Source: Deltaproteobacteria bacterium (lineage in GTDB: Bacteria; Desulfobacterota_B; Binatia; UBA9968). From it: a stretch of 9,254 nt of DNA. The stretch is from NCBI GenBank assembly GCA_027297485.1, contig JAPUHZ010000043.1:1-9254 (forward strand). Direction: 5' to 3'. Below the pieces are notes generated by a model. It had not been told where the DNA came from, made no database searches, and worked only from the letters and a program-made list of their open reading frames with translations. Positions 1 through 5,659 of the stretch are shown in pieces. The number at the start of each line of letters is the position of its first letter. The first letter of the stretch is position 1. The position numbers and the translations under genes are program-made.

Positions 1-2
1 TC

Positions 3-578
3 AGGGAGGAGATGCGGTTCGAAATCCGCCGCCTGCACGACGAATTCCACATCACCTCGATCTATGTAACCCATGATCAGTCAGAGGCGATGGTTATCGC
101 GGATCGCATCTGTGTGATGAATCAAGGTAGGCTGGAACAGGCAGGGACACCTGAGGAGATTTATGACAAGCCCAGGACACGCTTTGTTGCTGAATTTGTC
201 GGCAAGACCAACCTTCTTTCCGGCACTGTGGAGGAGAAACAAAGAATCGGCCTGGGCAATGGTTTACTTCTCCACGTAAGAAACGATGAAGGCTTTAGTA
301 GCAGAGAAAAAGTTTGGGTTTCCATCCGTCCGCACAATATTCGATTGGTTCAGGATAAGTCTGAAGCCGAGAGACATGTTAACATGGGTTTCAATCTCTT
401 TACCGGCACAGTTGGCCAACGAATCTATTTCGGAGATGCCGCTGATTATCGCGTCCAGGTCGGTGAGAGCGACCTGGTTCTGCGGGTAATTGCTCCCGCC
501 TCCCAAAAAATTGACCCAGGGCAAAAGGTGTTTGCCCTGGCCCACCCGGATCACTGCGTCGTTGTAAGAGGAAGGTGA
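3..578 (+). CDS. ABC transporter ATP-binding protein, 3' end (importer ATPase with TOBE domain)
   Basis: This is the C-terminal part of the ATPase subunit of an ABC importer of the polyamine/iron/sugar (PotA/FbpC/MalK) class, which powers uptake from the cytoplasmic face of the inner membrane. The frame is open to the left edge, so Walker A, the signature motif and Walker B lie outside the window. What remains starts just after the D-loop region. It shows the switch histidine in [11 protein letters not shown] (His codon 72-74), the typical [22 protein letters not shown] segment, then [10 protein letters not shown] leading into a C-terminal TOBE domain with [21 protein letters not shown] and [11 protein letters not shown]. 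The YFGD-DYRV pattern suggests a spermidine/putrescine- or iron-type transporter rather than a sugar one, but the substrate cannot be read from this half. The GDSL hydrolase begins 12 bp after the stop, so the two are probably co-transcribed. The ATG at 12 is an internal Met, not the start. Confidence 0.93.
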   Translation, partial: REEMRFEIRRLHDEFHITSIYVTHDQSEAMVIADRICVMNQGRLEQAGTPEEIYDKPRTRFVAEFVGKTNLLSGTVEEKQRIGLGNGLLLHVRNDEGFSSREKVWVSIRPHNIRLVQDKSEAERHVNMGFNLFTGTVGQRIYFGDAADYRVQVGESDLVLRVIAPASQKIDPGQKVFALAHPDHCVVVRGR

Positions 579-590
579 CGTTCCCATTCA

Positions 591-1238
591 ATGGCCCGAA
601 GGTTCCTCTGGATCTTTCTCCTTCTCGGGCTAATATTTTCTGCCTGTGAACGGAGTGAACGTTACGATTTTGTCCGTAACTTCGATTCCCAAGGAGAGAA
701 TATCATCTGTTTTGGAGATAGCCTGACCGATGGGGTGGGAGCTCGAGGGGGAGAGGACTACCCTTCCATTTTGGTACGGCAGCTCCCCAATCCGGTAATC
801 AACGCAGGGAAACGAGGAAATACATCGGCAAATGGTCTATCGCGTTTAGAGCGGGACGTGTTATCCAGGAACCCTCGTTTGGTGATTGTCCTATTCGGTG
901 GAAATGATTTCTTGCGTAGAGTCCCTCTGAGTGAAACCAGAAGTAATCTTGAGTTGATAGTCCACCGGATTCAGGAACAGGGGGCAATGGTGGCTCTGGT
1001 AGGTATCAGGCTAGGGCTTTTCACTGATGAGTACGGCCCTCTTTACGAGGAGATCGCCGAAAAGTATGGAGCCTTGCTTATCCCGAATGTCCTCAAGGGA
1101 ATTCTTTCCGATCCCAAGTTAAAGAGTGATTCGATCCACCCTAACGGCGCGGGGTATCGCTTGATGGCGGAGAGGATTTTAAAACAGGTCAAATCACTCT
1201 TGGAGGAAGCAGACCAAAGAGCCGTTACGGTTCGTTGA
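591..1238 (+). CDS. SGNH/GDSL-family hydrolase, probable lipoprotein (TesA-like arylesterase/lysophospholipase)
   Basis: A 215-residue serine esterase of the SGNH superfamily, close in layout to TesA/TAP-type arylesterases and lysophospholipases. All four blocks are visible: block I FGDSLTDG with nucleophile Ser44, block II glycine in NAGKRGNTS (about 71-79), block III GGNDFL with Asn105, and block V SDSIHPNGAGY with Asp180 and His183. The N-terminus is a hydrophobic stretch (residues 5-16) ending FSAC, a plausible if imperfect lipobox with Cys19, so the enzyme is probably a lipid-anchored envelope protein. Phe at -3 of the lipobox is not the favourite residue. The ATG at 591 is chosen because it opens the signal peptide. 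A purine-rich AGGAAGG lies about 15 bases upstream, overlapping the end of the ABC gene, which is further than usual and hints at translational coupling. The natural substrate is unknown. Confidence 0.9.
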   Translation: MARRFLWIFLLLGLIFSACERSERYDFVRNFDSQGENIICFGDSLTDGVGARGGEDYPSILVRQLPNPVINAGKRGNTSANGLSRLERDVLSRNPRLVIVLFGGNDFLRRVPLSETRSNLELIVHRIQEQGAMVALVGIRLGLFTDEYGPLYEEIAEKYGALLIPNVLKGILSDPKLKSDSIHPNGAGYRLMAERILKQVKSLLEEADQRAVTVR

Positions 1239-1243
1239 AAAAG

Positions 1244-1261
1244 GGCTTGCTATTTCAAGCC
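1244..1261 (-). terminator. weak intrinsic terminator between convergent genes
   Basis: GGCTTG (1244-1249) and CAAGCC (1256-1261) form a 6-bp stem with a 6-nt loop spanning the stop codon of the minus-strand gene. On the minus strand the stem is followed by CTTTTTC, a short U-tract, so it best fits termination of the CPBP protease transcript just before the convergent hydrolase gene. The stem is short, so efficiency is doubtful. Confidence 0.35.
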
Positions 1262-2155
1262 TTGCCTCCTACGCGTCATCCAGTGGACGATAACACCGAC
1301 TGCCAGGATGCAAATCCAGGTGGCAACTCCGCTCACGAATTTAGGGTTGGAGGAACCAAAAAGCCATCCCAGGTCTTCACGTCTGTAACTCCCATATACG
1401 CGTATGGTCTTGAGTCCAAAGATCCATCCCGCGTGAAGGCCAATAGATAGGTAAAGAGAGCCAGTGCGTAGAAAGGCGTAGCTTAGGACTATTCCGAGGA
1501 GGAAAAGGCCAAAGAGCCCCGGAAAAAGAGCTATGGGGTCGAGGAAAGCGTGGAAGGAATAGATGAGGTGACGTATCCCAGCCCAAGGATCGAACCCGGA
1601 GAAAAACAGCTTTTCAGCCGGCTTGACAAAATGGATGGCAGAATAAAAGAGGCTTGCGGCGACGAAAGAGGCCGTTACCCTCCACTCCTCGAGCAGCCCT
1701 TTAAGGATCATGCCACGGAAAAATATCTCCTCGAGAAGGCCTACGGTGACAGCCGTGAGGAGCGCCTTGACAGAACGTTCCAGTGTTACCGATAAAGAAA
1801 GACGAAAGTAAGGCGTGAAAACATCGGATAAGGACATTACGAAGCCAAGGACAACCACCGACCCCAGGGCGAGAAGGAAACCCCGAAGAAGGGTCCAATA
1901 GGCCTGCGGCAATGGCTGGAGACCTAGCTCACTTAGGGATCCGATCTTGAGGAGGGGGCGGCAGACAAAAAAGAAGATGATTCCCAGAATCATGAAGAGT
2001 CGGTCGAAGATGCGCGAGAAAGGTTGTCGGTACTCCTGCCATTCGGGATATGCCTCGAGGATGAGATTCCACAGGCCGGCAACCCAAGGGCTGAGAAGGG
2101 TGGTAAGAAAAAGCACGGAGAGTACGAAAACTAAAATCCTTTGATAACTTTTCAT
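1250..2155 (-). CDS. CPBP-family intramembrane glutamic endopeptidase
   Basis: A 301-residue polytopic membrane protein of the CPBP (CaaX protease and bacteriocin-processing, Abi/Rce1-like) family. The catalytic motifs are present: EExxxR as LLEEIFFRG with Glu142, Glu143 and Arg147; the second motif as FYSAIH with His175 (the usual FxxxH Phe appears as Tyr171); and the third as GLHAGW with His241. About eight hydrophobic segments can be seen (for example 7-27, 52-68, 90-110, 162-176, 205-230, 275-292), with an Arg-rich C-terminal tail. Members cleave membrane-embedded peptides or process small prenylated or bacteriocin-like peptides; no peptide substrate gene is evident nearby. The ATG at 2155 starts a Lys-containing N-terminus followed by the first membrane segment, but no good ribosome binding site precedes it, so the start is less certain than the family call. 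The gene is convergent with the GDSL hydrolase, with an 11-bp gap, and divergent from the dehydrogenase operon. Confidence 0.88.
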   Translation of the reverse strand: MKSYQRILVFVLSVLFLTTLLSPWVAGLWNLILEAYPEWQEYRQPFSRIFDRLFMILGIIFFFVCRPLLKIGSLSELGLQPLPQAYWTLLRGFLLALGSVVVLGFVMSLSDVFTPYFRLSLSVTLERSVKALLTAVTVGLLEEIFFRGMILKGLLEEWRVTASFVAASLFYSAIHFVKPAEKLFFSGFDPWAGIRHLIYSFHAFLDPIALFPGLFGLFLLGIVLSYAFLRTGSLYLSIGLHAGWIFGLKTIRVYGSYRREDLGWLFGSSNPKFVSGVATWICILAVGVIVHWMTRRRQGLK

Positions 2156-2343
2156 TCGTAAGCTGTATCTTTGTTGTCCGCCAGATTGTTGGAAATTGCT
2201 ATCTTTTCAATATGCCGTTTTTGAGATCTCCATTGGGAGCGTGGATAGAGGAGGATTGCCCTAGGACCTTTGGTTTTGCTAAAGAATTCAGTAGCAGCTT
2301 GGAGCCGATAAGGCAAGGTGGGAGGAGAAGATTCTGTGTCGGC

Positions 2344-2350
2344 GAGGAGG
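2344..2350 (+). promoter_or_regulatory. ribosome binding site fixing the start of the D-2-hydroxyacid dehydrogenase
   Basis: GAGGAGG lies 5 nt before the ATG at 2356. It settles the start there, although the frame stays open back to an ATG at 2212. The extra 48 residues from 2212 do not resemble the family N-terminus. Confidence 0.85.
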
Positions 2351-2355
2351 CTAGA

Positions 2356-3360
2356 ATGGCGGAGAATAGAAAGAAAAGCTTTCGTGTATTGGTGTTGGAT
2401 GACTACGAGAGGGTGGCTGCTCAAGCCCCCTCGTTTGAAAAACTAAAGATGCGGGCCAATGTCATTGTTCTGACGAGCAGATTGGTAACGGACGAGGATT
2501 TTGCCCATGCGCTCAAGGATGTCGATGCTGTTCTTTTGGTTAGGGAGCGTACTCGGTTCGGGGAAAAGCAGTTGTCTCTCGCTCCTTCCTTAAGATTCAT
2601 CTCGCAAATCGGGCAGGGTATTGCCCATCTCGACCTTGGAACTGCAACTCGGCGTGGCATCGCTGTGGCCGGCACCCCCAACGATTCGGGGATTTCCACT
2701 ATCGAGTTGACTTTTGGACTGATCCTGGCGGTGATGAGGCGGATTCCTCAGGTTGACCTGGGGATGCATCAGGGTGCGTGGCCTGGTATTCCCGGCCGTA
2801 TTCTGGAAGGGAAAACGATCGGTGTCGTCGGGCTAGGGAGGATCGGAAAGGAGGTTGCACGTATTGCCCAGGCCTTTAGGACTCGGGTCCTGGCTAGTGG
2901 GAAAACTCTGACTGAAGAAAGGGCTCGCGAGGCTGGAGCGGTTCGGGTCTCGCTCGACACTCTCCTCAGGAAATCCGATGTCATTACTGTTCACGTCCGG
3001 TTGAGTCAGGAGACCCGGGGATTAATTGGGGAGAGGGAGATCTCACTGATGAAACCGGGTGCGATATTGATCAATACTGCACGGGCACCTATTGTCTCAG
3101 AATCGGCACTGATCCGTGCCCTTGAGACGGGGCGGCTAGGCGGTGCAGGGCTCGATGTGTACAATGAAGAGCCGCTTCCTGCCAACCATCCTCTTCGTTC
3201 CTTCGACAACGTCGTGCTTCTTTCCCACAGAGGTTATGCAGCAGTAGAGGTTCTCCGCGATCGGTATGAGGCTGCATTTACCAACATCCTTAGCTTCCTT
3301 GACGGAAAGCCAACAAACCAGCTCAATCCGGAAGTCTACCATCACTCCGGGGGAACATGA
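2356..3360 (+). CDS. D-2-hydroxyacid dehydrogenase family protein (NAD-dependent, SerA/formate-dehydrogenase-like fold)
   Basis: A 334-residue oxidoreductase of the D-isomer-specific 2-hydroxyacid dehydrogenase family, interconverting 2-oxoacids and D-2-hydroxyacids with NAD(P)H. The N-terminal catalytic-domain start VLVLDDYERV matches the subfamily with a DDYQ-like opening. The dinucleotide-binding loop GLGRIG is at 159-164. The catalytic triad is in place: Arg243 in NTARAPIV, Glu272 in DVYNEEPLP and His291 in LLSHRGYA. Two of these contexts are unusual: NTAR-A instead of NTSRG, and LSHRGYA instead of the common TPHIGY, so the loop around the catalytic acid-base His has diverged. Length is normal for the family. 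The start is fixed by GAGGAGG 5 nt upstream. An SDR gene follows 49 bp after the stop with its own strong ribosome binding site, which suggests an operon of two dehydrogenases. The substrate is not predictable; glyoxylate-, hydroxypyruvate- or phosphoglycerate-like acids are all possible. Confidence 0.9.
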   Translation: MAENRKKSFRVLVLDDYERVAAQAPSFEKLKMRANVIVLTSRLVTDEDFAHALKDVDAVLLVRERTRFGEKQLSLAPSLRFISQIGQGIAHLDLGTATRRGIAVAGTPNDSGISTIELTFGLILAVMRRIPQVDLGMHQGAWPGIPGRILEGKTIGVVGLGRIGKEVARIAQAFRTRVLASGKTLTEERAREAGAVRVSLDTLLRKSDVITVHVRLSQETRGLIGEREISLMKPGAILINTARAPIVSESALIRALETGRLGGAGLDVYNEEPLPANHPLRSFDNVVLLSHRGYAAVEVLRDRYEAAFTNILSFLDGKPTNQLNPEVYHHSGGT

Positions 3361-3409
3361 TATGGCCGGGTTCAGATAGAAGGGCGGAGATAGAAAGGGA
3401 GGGATCATC

Positions 3410-4138
3410 GTGGGTGTTTTGGAGGGCAAGGTGGCTCTTATTACCGGCGGCAGTCGAGGGATCGGTAAGGCCATAGCTATGGCTTATGCCCAGGAGGGGG
3501 CAAAAGTATTTATTACGGCGAGGAGTAAGGCGGATTTACAAAGGGCAGCAAAAGAGATCCAATCGACAGATGGAGCTGTAAGCTGGTGTGCGGCGGACAT
3601 AGCCAAGGTGAGAAACGTGAGACGTCTCGTGAGGAAGGTTTGCCATGCCTATGGCACGATCCACGTCCTCGTCAACAACGCCAGCATCCTTGGGCCACGT
3701 GAGCCGATTGTGCGCTATCCTCTGTCATCCTGGGAAGAGGTCGTTAAGGTCAACCTGACGGCGCTCTTTCTTGTGACCAAAGAGGTTCTAGAGATCATGA
3801 TCCCGCAAAAAGAAGGATCGATAATAAACCTCTCTTCAGGGGTTGGACGGGTCGGCAAGGCAAGGTGGGGGGCGTATGCTGCTTCCAAGTTCGGCGTGGA
3901 GGGCTTCACCCAGGTTCTCGCGGACGAGGCGAAGGAATGGAACATTCGGGTCAATGCCGTGAACCCAGGTGGAACGAGGACTGAGATGCGTGCCCGAGCG
4001 TATCCAGAGGAAGACCCCCTAATCCTCCCGACGCCAGAGGAGATCACAGGAGTCTTTCTCTATCTAGCCTCGAATGAATCCCAAGGGATCACGGGAAAGT
4101 CCTTTGACGCGCGGGATTGGCTTAAACAATCCAATTGA
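3410..4138 (+). CDS. short-chain dehydrogenase/reductase (classical SDR)
   Basis: A 242-residue Rossmann-fold NAD(P)-dependent oxidoreductase of the classical SDR family (FabG-like). It has TGGSRGIG cofactor loop at 12-19, NNAS at 89-92 (usually NNAG), the active-site Asn115, catalytic Ser143 in NLSSGVG, and Tyr156/Lys160 in YAASK. The VNAVNPGGTRTEM segment at 181-193 also fits the family. Arg38 after the second strand suggests a possible preference for NADP(H). The C-terminus GITGKSFDARDWLKQSN departs from the usual GQVLxVDGG ending. The start is GTG at 3410, 6 nt after AAAGGGAGGG. The gene sits 49 bp downstream of the D-2-hydroxyacid dehydrogenase, and the two probably act on related small hydroxy/oxo acids, though this is inference. 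Its last codons overlap a possible promoter for the next gene. Confidence 0.92.
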   Translation: MGVLEGKVALITGGSRGIGKAIAMAYAQEGAKVFITARSKADLQRAAKEIQSTDGAVSWCAADIAKVRNVRRLVRKVCHAYGTIHVLVNNASILGPREPIVRYPLSSWEEVVKVNLTALFLVTKEVLEIMIPQKEGSIINLSSGVGRVGKARWGAYAASKFGVEGFTQVLADEAKEWNIRVNAVNPGGTRTEMRARAYPEEDPLILPTPEEITGVFLYLASNESQGITGKSFDARDWLKQSN

Positions 4139-4161
4139 CGAAAAGGCTTCTTTGTTATAAA
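4135..4161 (+). promoter_or_regulatory. possible sigma-70-type promoter for the coiled-coil protein gene
   Basis: TTGACG (4135-4140) and TATAAA (4156-4161) each match the consensus at five of six positions. The spacer is 15 nt, a little short; TAAAAA two bases on would give 17. The site overlaps the SDR stop codon and lies about 40 bp before the next gene, whose own AGGGAGGTTGG ribosome binding site is clear. Confidence 0.35.
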
Positions 4162-4201
4162 AATCCATGAGTCTATCGCGTTGTAAATAAGGGAGGTTGG
4201 G

Positions 4202-4471
4202 ATGAAGAACACTTACTGGATCGCCATTGCGGTTTCAGCTCTAATCGTAGGGCTTCTTGTAGGTTACGGTATCTGGGGGTCCAGCGCGTCAAAGCTGGCA
4301 GAGGTCAAACAAGAACTTAACTCAGTGCATGCCCAGGGGAGTGAGTCTAAGCAGCAGGTCGCGGACCTCGAGGCCAATCTGGGAAAGATTACCAACGAGA
4401 AGCTCAGGCTAGAAAAGGAGAATGCCGAGCTTAAGGAAACCTTGGAAAAGGCCTTAAAAGGGCGTCGTTAA
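4202..4471 (+). CDS. small membrane-anchored coiled-coil protein of unknown function
   Basis: An 89-residue protein with a single N-terminal hydrophobic segment (about residues 5-26, WIAIAVSALIVGLLVGYGIW) preceded by Lys2. A hydrophilic, Glu/Lys/Leu-rich region from about residue 31 to the end has heptad-like spacing typical of a coiled coil. There is no lipobox Cys, and no Cys at all, so it is more likely a signal-anchor protein facing the periplasm than a lipoprotein. The highly basic end KALKGRR is notable. GGGAGG lies close before the ATG, so the start is well supported. No enzyme motif is present. Proteins of this shape act as envelope spacers or as partners of larger membrane complexes, but nothing here tells which. 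The following genes are decayed, so context gives no help. Confidence 0.8.
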   Translation: MKNTYWIAIAVSALIVGLLVGYGIWGSSASKLAEVKQELNSVHAQGSESKQQVADLEANLGKITNEKLRLEKENAELKETLEKALKGRR

Positions 4472-4519
4472 TCTCGCAAAAGGTGAAATCAGATTGGGGA
4501 TGGCCAAAACGGAGGCCTC

Positions 4520-4645
4520 GTGCTTCTAGTGGTGCTCAACAATTATCGCCTCGGGGTTTTCAAAGATGGCGCCCTTGTTGATGTGAGCGATACGCTGCCG
4601 TTTTGGAGTAACGAATGGCCGCAGATGTTTATGGTCAAACTCTGC
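4520..4645 (+). pseudogene. fumarylacetoacetate hydrolase (FAH) family protein, N-terminal fragment only
   Basis: GTG at 4520, 4 nt after GGAGG, begins a reading frame whose first ~42 residues look like the N-terminal domain of FAH-family hydrolases/isomerases: MLLVVLNNYRLGV, then DGALVDVS, then PQMFMVKL. Resemblance stops abruptly at about 4645, where the sequence becomes the ribosome binding site and start of the next gene. The metal-binding catalytic domain (roughly 200 residues) is absent. The frame continues to a stop at 4733-4735, but those residues are only the GYD gene read out of frame. I read it as a 3'-truncated remnant, probably left by a deletion that fused it to the GYD gene. 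The FAH call is from recognition of a short region and is less certain than the truncation. Confidence 0.6.
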
Positions 4646-4658
4646 AAGGGAGGTTCTT

Positions 4659-4941
4659 ATGGCTACTTATATCGCCTTGGTCAGTTTTACGGAGCAAGGA
4701 ATCCGCAACATCAAACAAACCACCGAGCGGGCTAAGGCATTAAGCGCTGCGGCAGCCAAACTCGGGGTCAAGGTCAAGGATATTGGGGGCGTATGACGCT
4801 GTATTTGTTGCCGAGGCCCCGAACGATGAGGCGATTACAGCCTTAGCCATGAGCGTTGGCTCGCTGGGAAACATCCGCACCCAGACGATGCGGGCTTACT
4901 CGGCAGAAGAGATGAATAAGATATTAGTCAAGCTTCCATGA
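4659..4941 (+). pseudogene. GYD domain-containing protein, broken by a small internal deletion/frameshift
   Basis: ATG at 4659, 5 nt after AAGGGAGG, opens MATYIALVSFTEQGIRN and continues to KLGVKVKDI, the first half of the small GYD-domain proteins (about 95-100 residues, function poorly known). The frame then stops at TGA 4794-4796. In the +1 frame from 4786 the second half is intact: GAYDAVFVAEAPNDEA, ALAMSVGSLGNIRTQT, and an end ILVKLP at TGA 4939-4941. The family normally has about four residues (YWTLG-like) between KDI and the GxYD motif, and these are missing. One nucleotide stands where about twelve are expected, a net loss of 11 nt. Everything else is well conserved, so the break looks recent. 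It lies 33 bp upstream of the redoxin gene and was probably co-transcribed with it. Confidence 0.8.
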
Positions 4942-4974
4942 ATCATTAGGGCTGCGCGTATAGAAGCTAGATCG

Positions 4975-5481
4975 ATGAATCAAGCGATAGGCAGAGGCTT
5001 CCCTGACCTTGAGTTGCCGGATCAGGACGGGCAAATCGTCAAGCTCTCCGAGATTGCCGGCAAGTTTCCCTTGATTGTTGTTTTTTACCGTGGTTACTGG
5101 TGACCAAAATGCCAGGTGCAGTTGCGCCTTCTGACGGAATTTCATAAAGAACTGGAGATCAATTACTGCAAGCTCGCTGTCGTGAGTGTCGATCCTTCGG
5201 AGGTCAACGCCGCCTTTAAGACTGGGCTTGGGGCTGGTTTCCCGTTTCTAAGCGACCAAGACCGAGTGGTCGTCAAACAGCTTGAAATGGTTGAAAACTC
5301 CAGGTCACGGGGCGTGATTGCTAGCCCTTATACTTTTTCTTTGATGCCTGACTTAACAGTCCACAACATTTACTGTGGGTATTGGTATGTCGGTCGTCCG
5401 ACCCTAGAAGAGCTGCGTCAGGACCTACGGGCTATGATGAGAAAGTGTCGCGCGGATTTTAATCCCAGGCCTGAGGCTTGA
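4975..5481 (+). CDS. redoxin/peroxiredoxin-like protein, candidate selenoprotein (UGA at 5101-5103 read as Sec43)
   Basis: A thioredoxin-fold AhpC/TSA-type redoxin of 168 residues if in-frame UGA 5101-5103 is decoded as selenocysteine. It would act as a cytoplasmic thiol/selenol peroxidase or disulfide reductase; no signal peptide is seen. The N-terminal part FPDLELPDQDGQIVKLSEI and strand FPLIVVFYRGYW lead straight into UGA, then PKCQVQLRLL. Relatives carry FYRGxWCPxCxxQL, so UGA replaces precisely the first, catalytic Cys and gives a UxxC site (Sec43, Cys46). Downstream features fit the family: LAVVSVDPSEV, FPFLSDQDR, SPYTFSLMPD and VGRPTLEELRQDLRA. The frame after UGA is open for 125 codons. 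ATG 4975 is the best start; the ribosome binding site is weak (GAAG). A candidate SECIS hairpin begins 3 nt after UGA. The alternative is a TGC/TGT-to-TGA nonsense mutation, which decayed neighbours make worth considering. Standard gene calling would report only the piece from GTG 5116, lacking the active site. Confidence 0.82.
5107..5142 (+). promoter_or_regulatory. candidate bacterial SECIS hairpin downstream of the in-frame UGA
   Basis: Immediately 3' of UGA 5101-5103 the coding sequence can fold. The upper stem is AGGTGC (5114-5119) with GCGCCT (5124-5129), six pairs including one G-U, closing the loop AGTT (5120-5123). The lower stem is AAATGCC (5107-5113) with GGAATTT (5136-5142), six pairs and one G-A mismatch. 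Six unpaired bases (5130-5135) lie on the 3' side. The loop starts 16 nt after the UGA and contains GU with G as its second base, as known for bacterial SelB-binding SECIS elements. The fold was found by eye, with no energy calculation. Confidence 0.55.
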
Positions 5482-5524
5482 AAACTGTTAATGGAGCGGA
5501 TATGCTCTATTTGAATATTAGCAT

Positions 5525-5541
5525 ACCCCGCGGCTAGCCGC
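5525..5541. repeat. palindrome within REP-like intergenic repeat
   Basis: GCGGCTAGCCGC (5530-5541) is a perfect 12-bp palindrome preceded by ACCC. ACCCCGCGG (5525-5533) is also the reverse complement of CCGCGGGGT at 5601-5609, so the two may pair over about 75 nt. ACCCCGC-centred palindromes of this type are common as dispersed intergenic repeats in environmental bacterial genomes; whether this one is repeated cannot be seen from one window. Confidence 0.4.
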
Positions 5542-5563
5542 AGGCACATAACCGATGGGGTTT

Positions 5564-5596
5564 CCAAAGGGGAGAAGCGGCAGCTCTTCCCTTTGG
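5564..5596. repeat. strong hairpin in intergenic region
   Basis: CCAAAGGGGAGA (5564-5575) pairs with TCTTCCCTTTGG (5585-5596) over 12 positions with one G-U, around a 9-nt loop (AGCGGCAGC). It has no U-tail of its own because the next hairpin starts at the following base. It could be an mRNA-stabilising structure at the 3' end of the redoxin transcript or half of a REP-like pair. Confidence 0.5.
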
Positions 5597-5627
5597 TCGA
5601 CCGCGGGGTTTCAAACCCCGTGGTCGA
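5597..5627 (+). terminator. hairpin, possible terminator of the redoxin transcript
   Basis: TCGACCGCGGGGTT (5597-5610) pairs with AACCCCGTGGTCGA (5614-5627), 14 pairs including one G-U, around a TCA triloop; the outermost loop-side pairs may open. It is followed by TATAATTTGATTT, which is AT-rich but not a clean U-run, so termination is plausible rather than certain. The TATAAT at 5628-5633 is a perfect -10 hexamer about 27 bp before bolA, but no -35 box stands at the right distance because the hairpin occupies that space. The same bases may therefore end one transcript and help start the next. Confidence 0.45.
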
Positions 5628-5659
5628 TATAATTTGATTTCCGGAGTTCATAATACCCT

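Noticed and set aside
1550..1795. Plus-strand open frame opposite the CPBP protease gene.
   Set aside because: It has no ribosome binding site or recognisable motif and lies antisense to a gene with clear catalytic motifs.
2212..2355. N-terminal extension of the D-2-hydroxyacid dehydrogenase from the ATG at 2212.
   Set aside because: No ribosome binding site there, a composition unlike the family N-terminus, and a strong GAGGAGG before the ATG at 2356.
4794..4796. In-frame TGA in the GYD gene as a second selenocysteine codon.
   Set aside because: The frame after this TGA (RCICCRG...) does not resemble the GYD family, while the +1 frame does. A frameshift explains it.
5116..5481. A separate 121-residue protein starting at GTG 5116.
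   Set aside because: It would start inside a conserved redoxin motif, lack both active-site residues and the first beta strands, and have no ribosome binding site. It is the 3' part of the UGA-containing gene.
5601..5623. The TTTCAAA loop closed by a GGGG/CCCC stem looks like the anticodon arm of tRNA-Sec (UCA anticodon).
   Set aside because: No acceptor stem, D-arm, T-arm (GTTCGANTC) or CCA can be placed around it at tRNA spacing, and the stem extends to 14 pairs. It is a plain hairpin.
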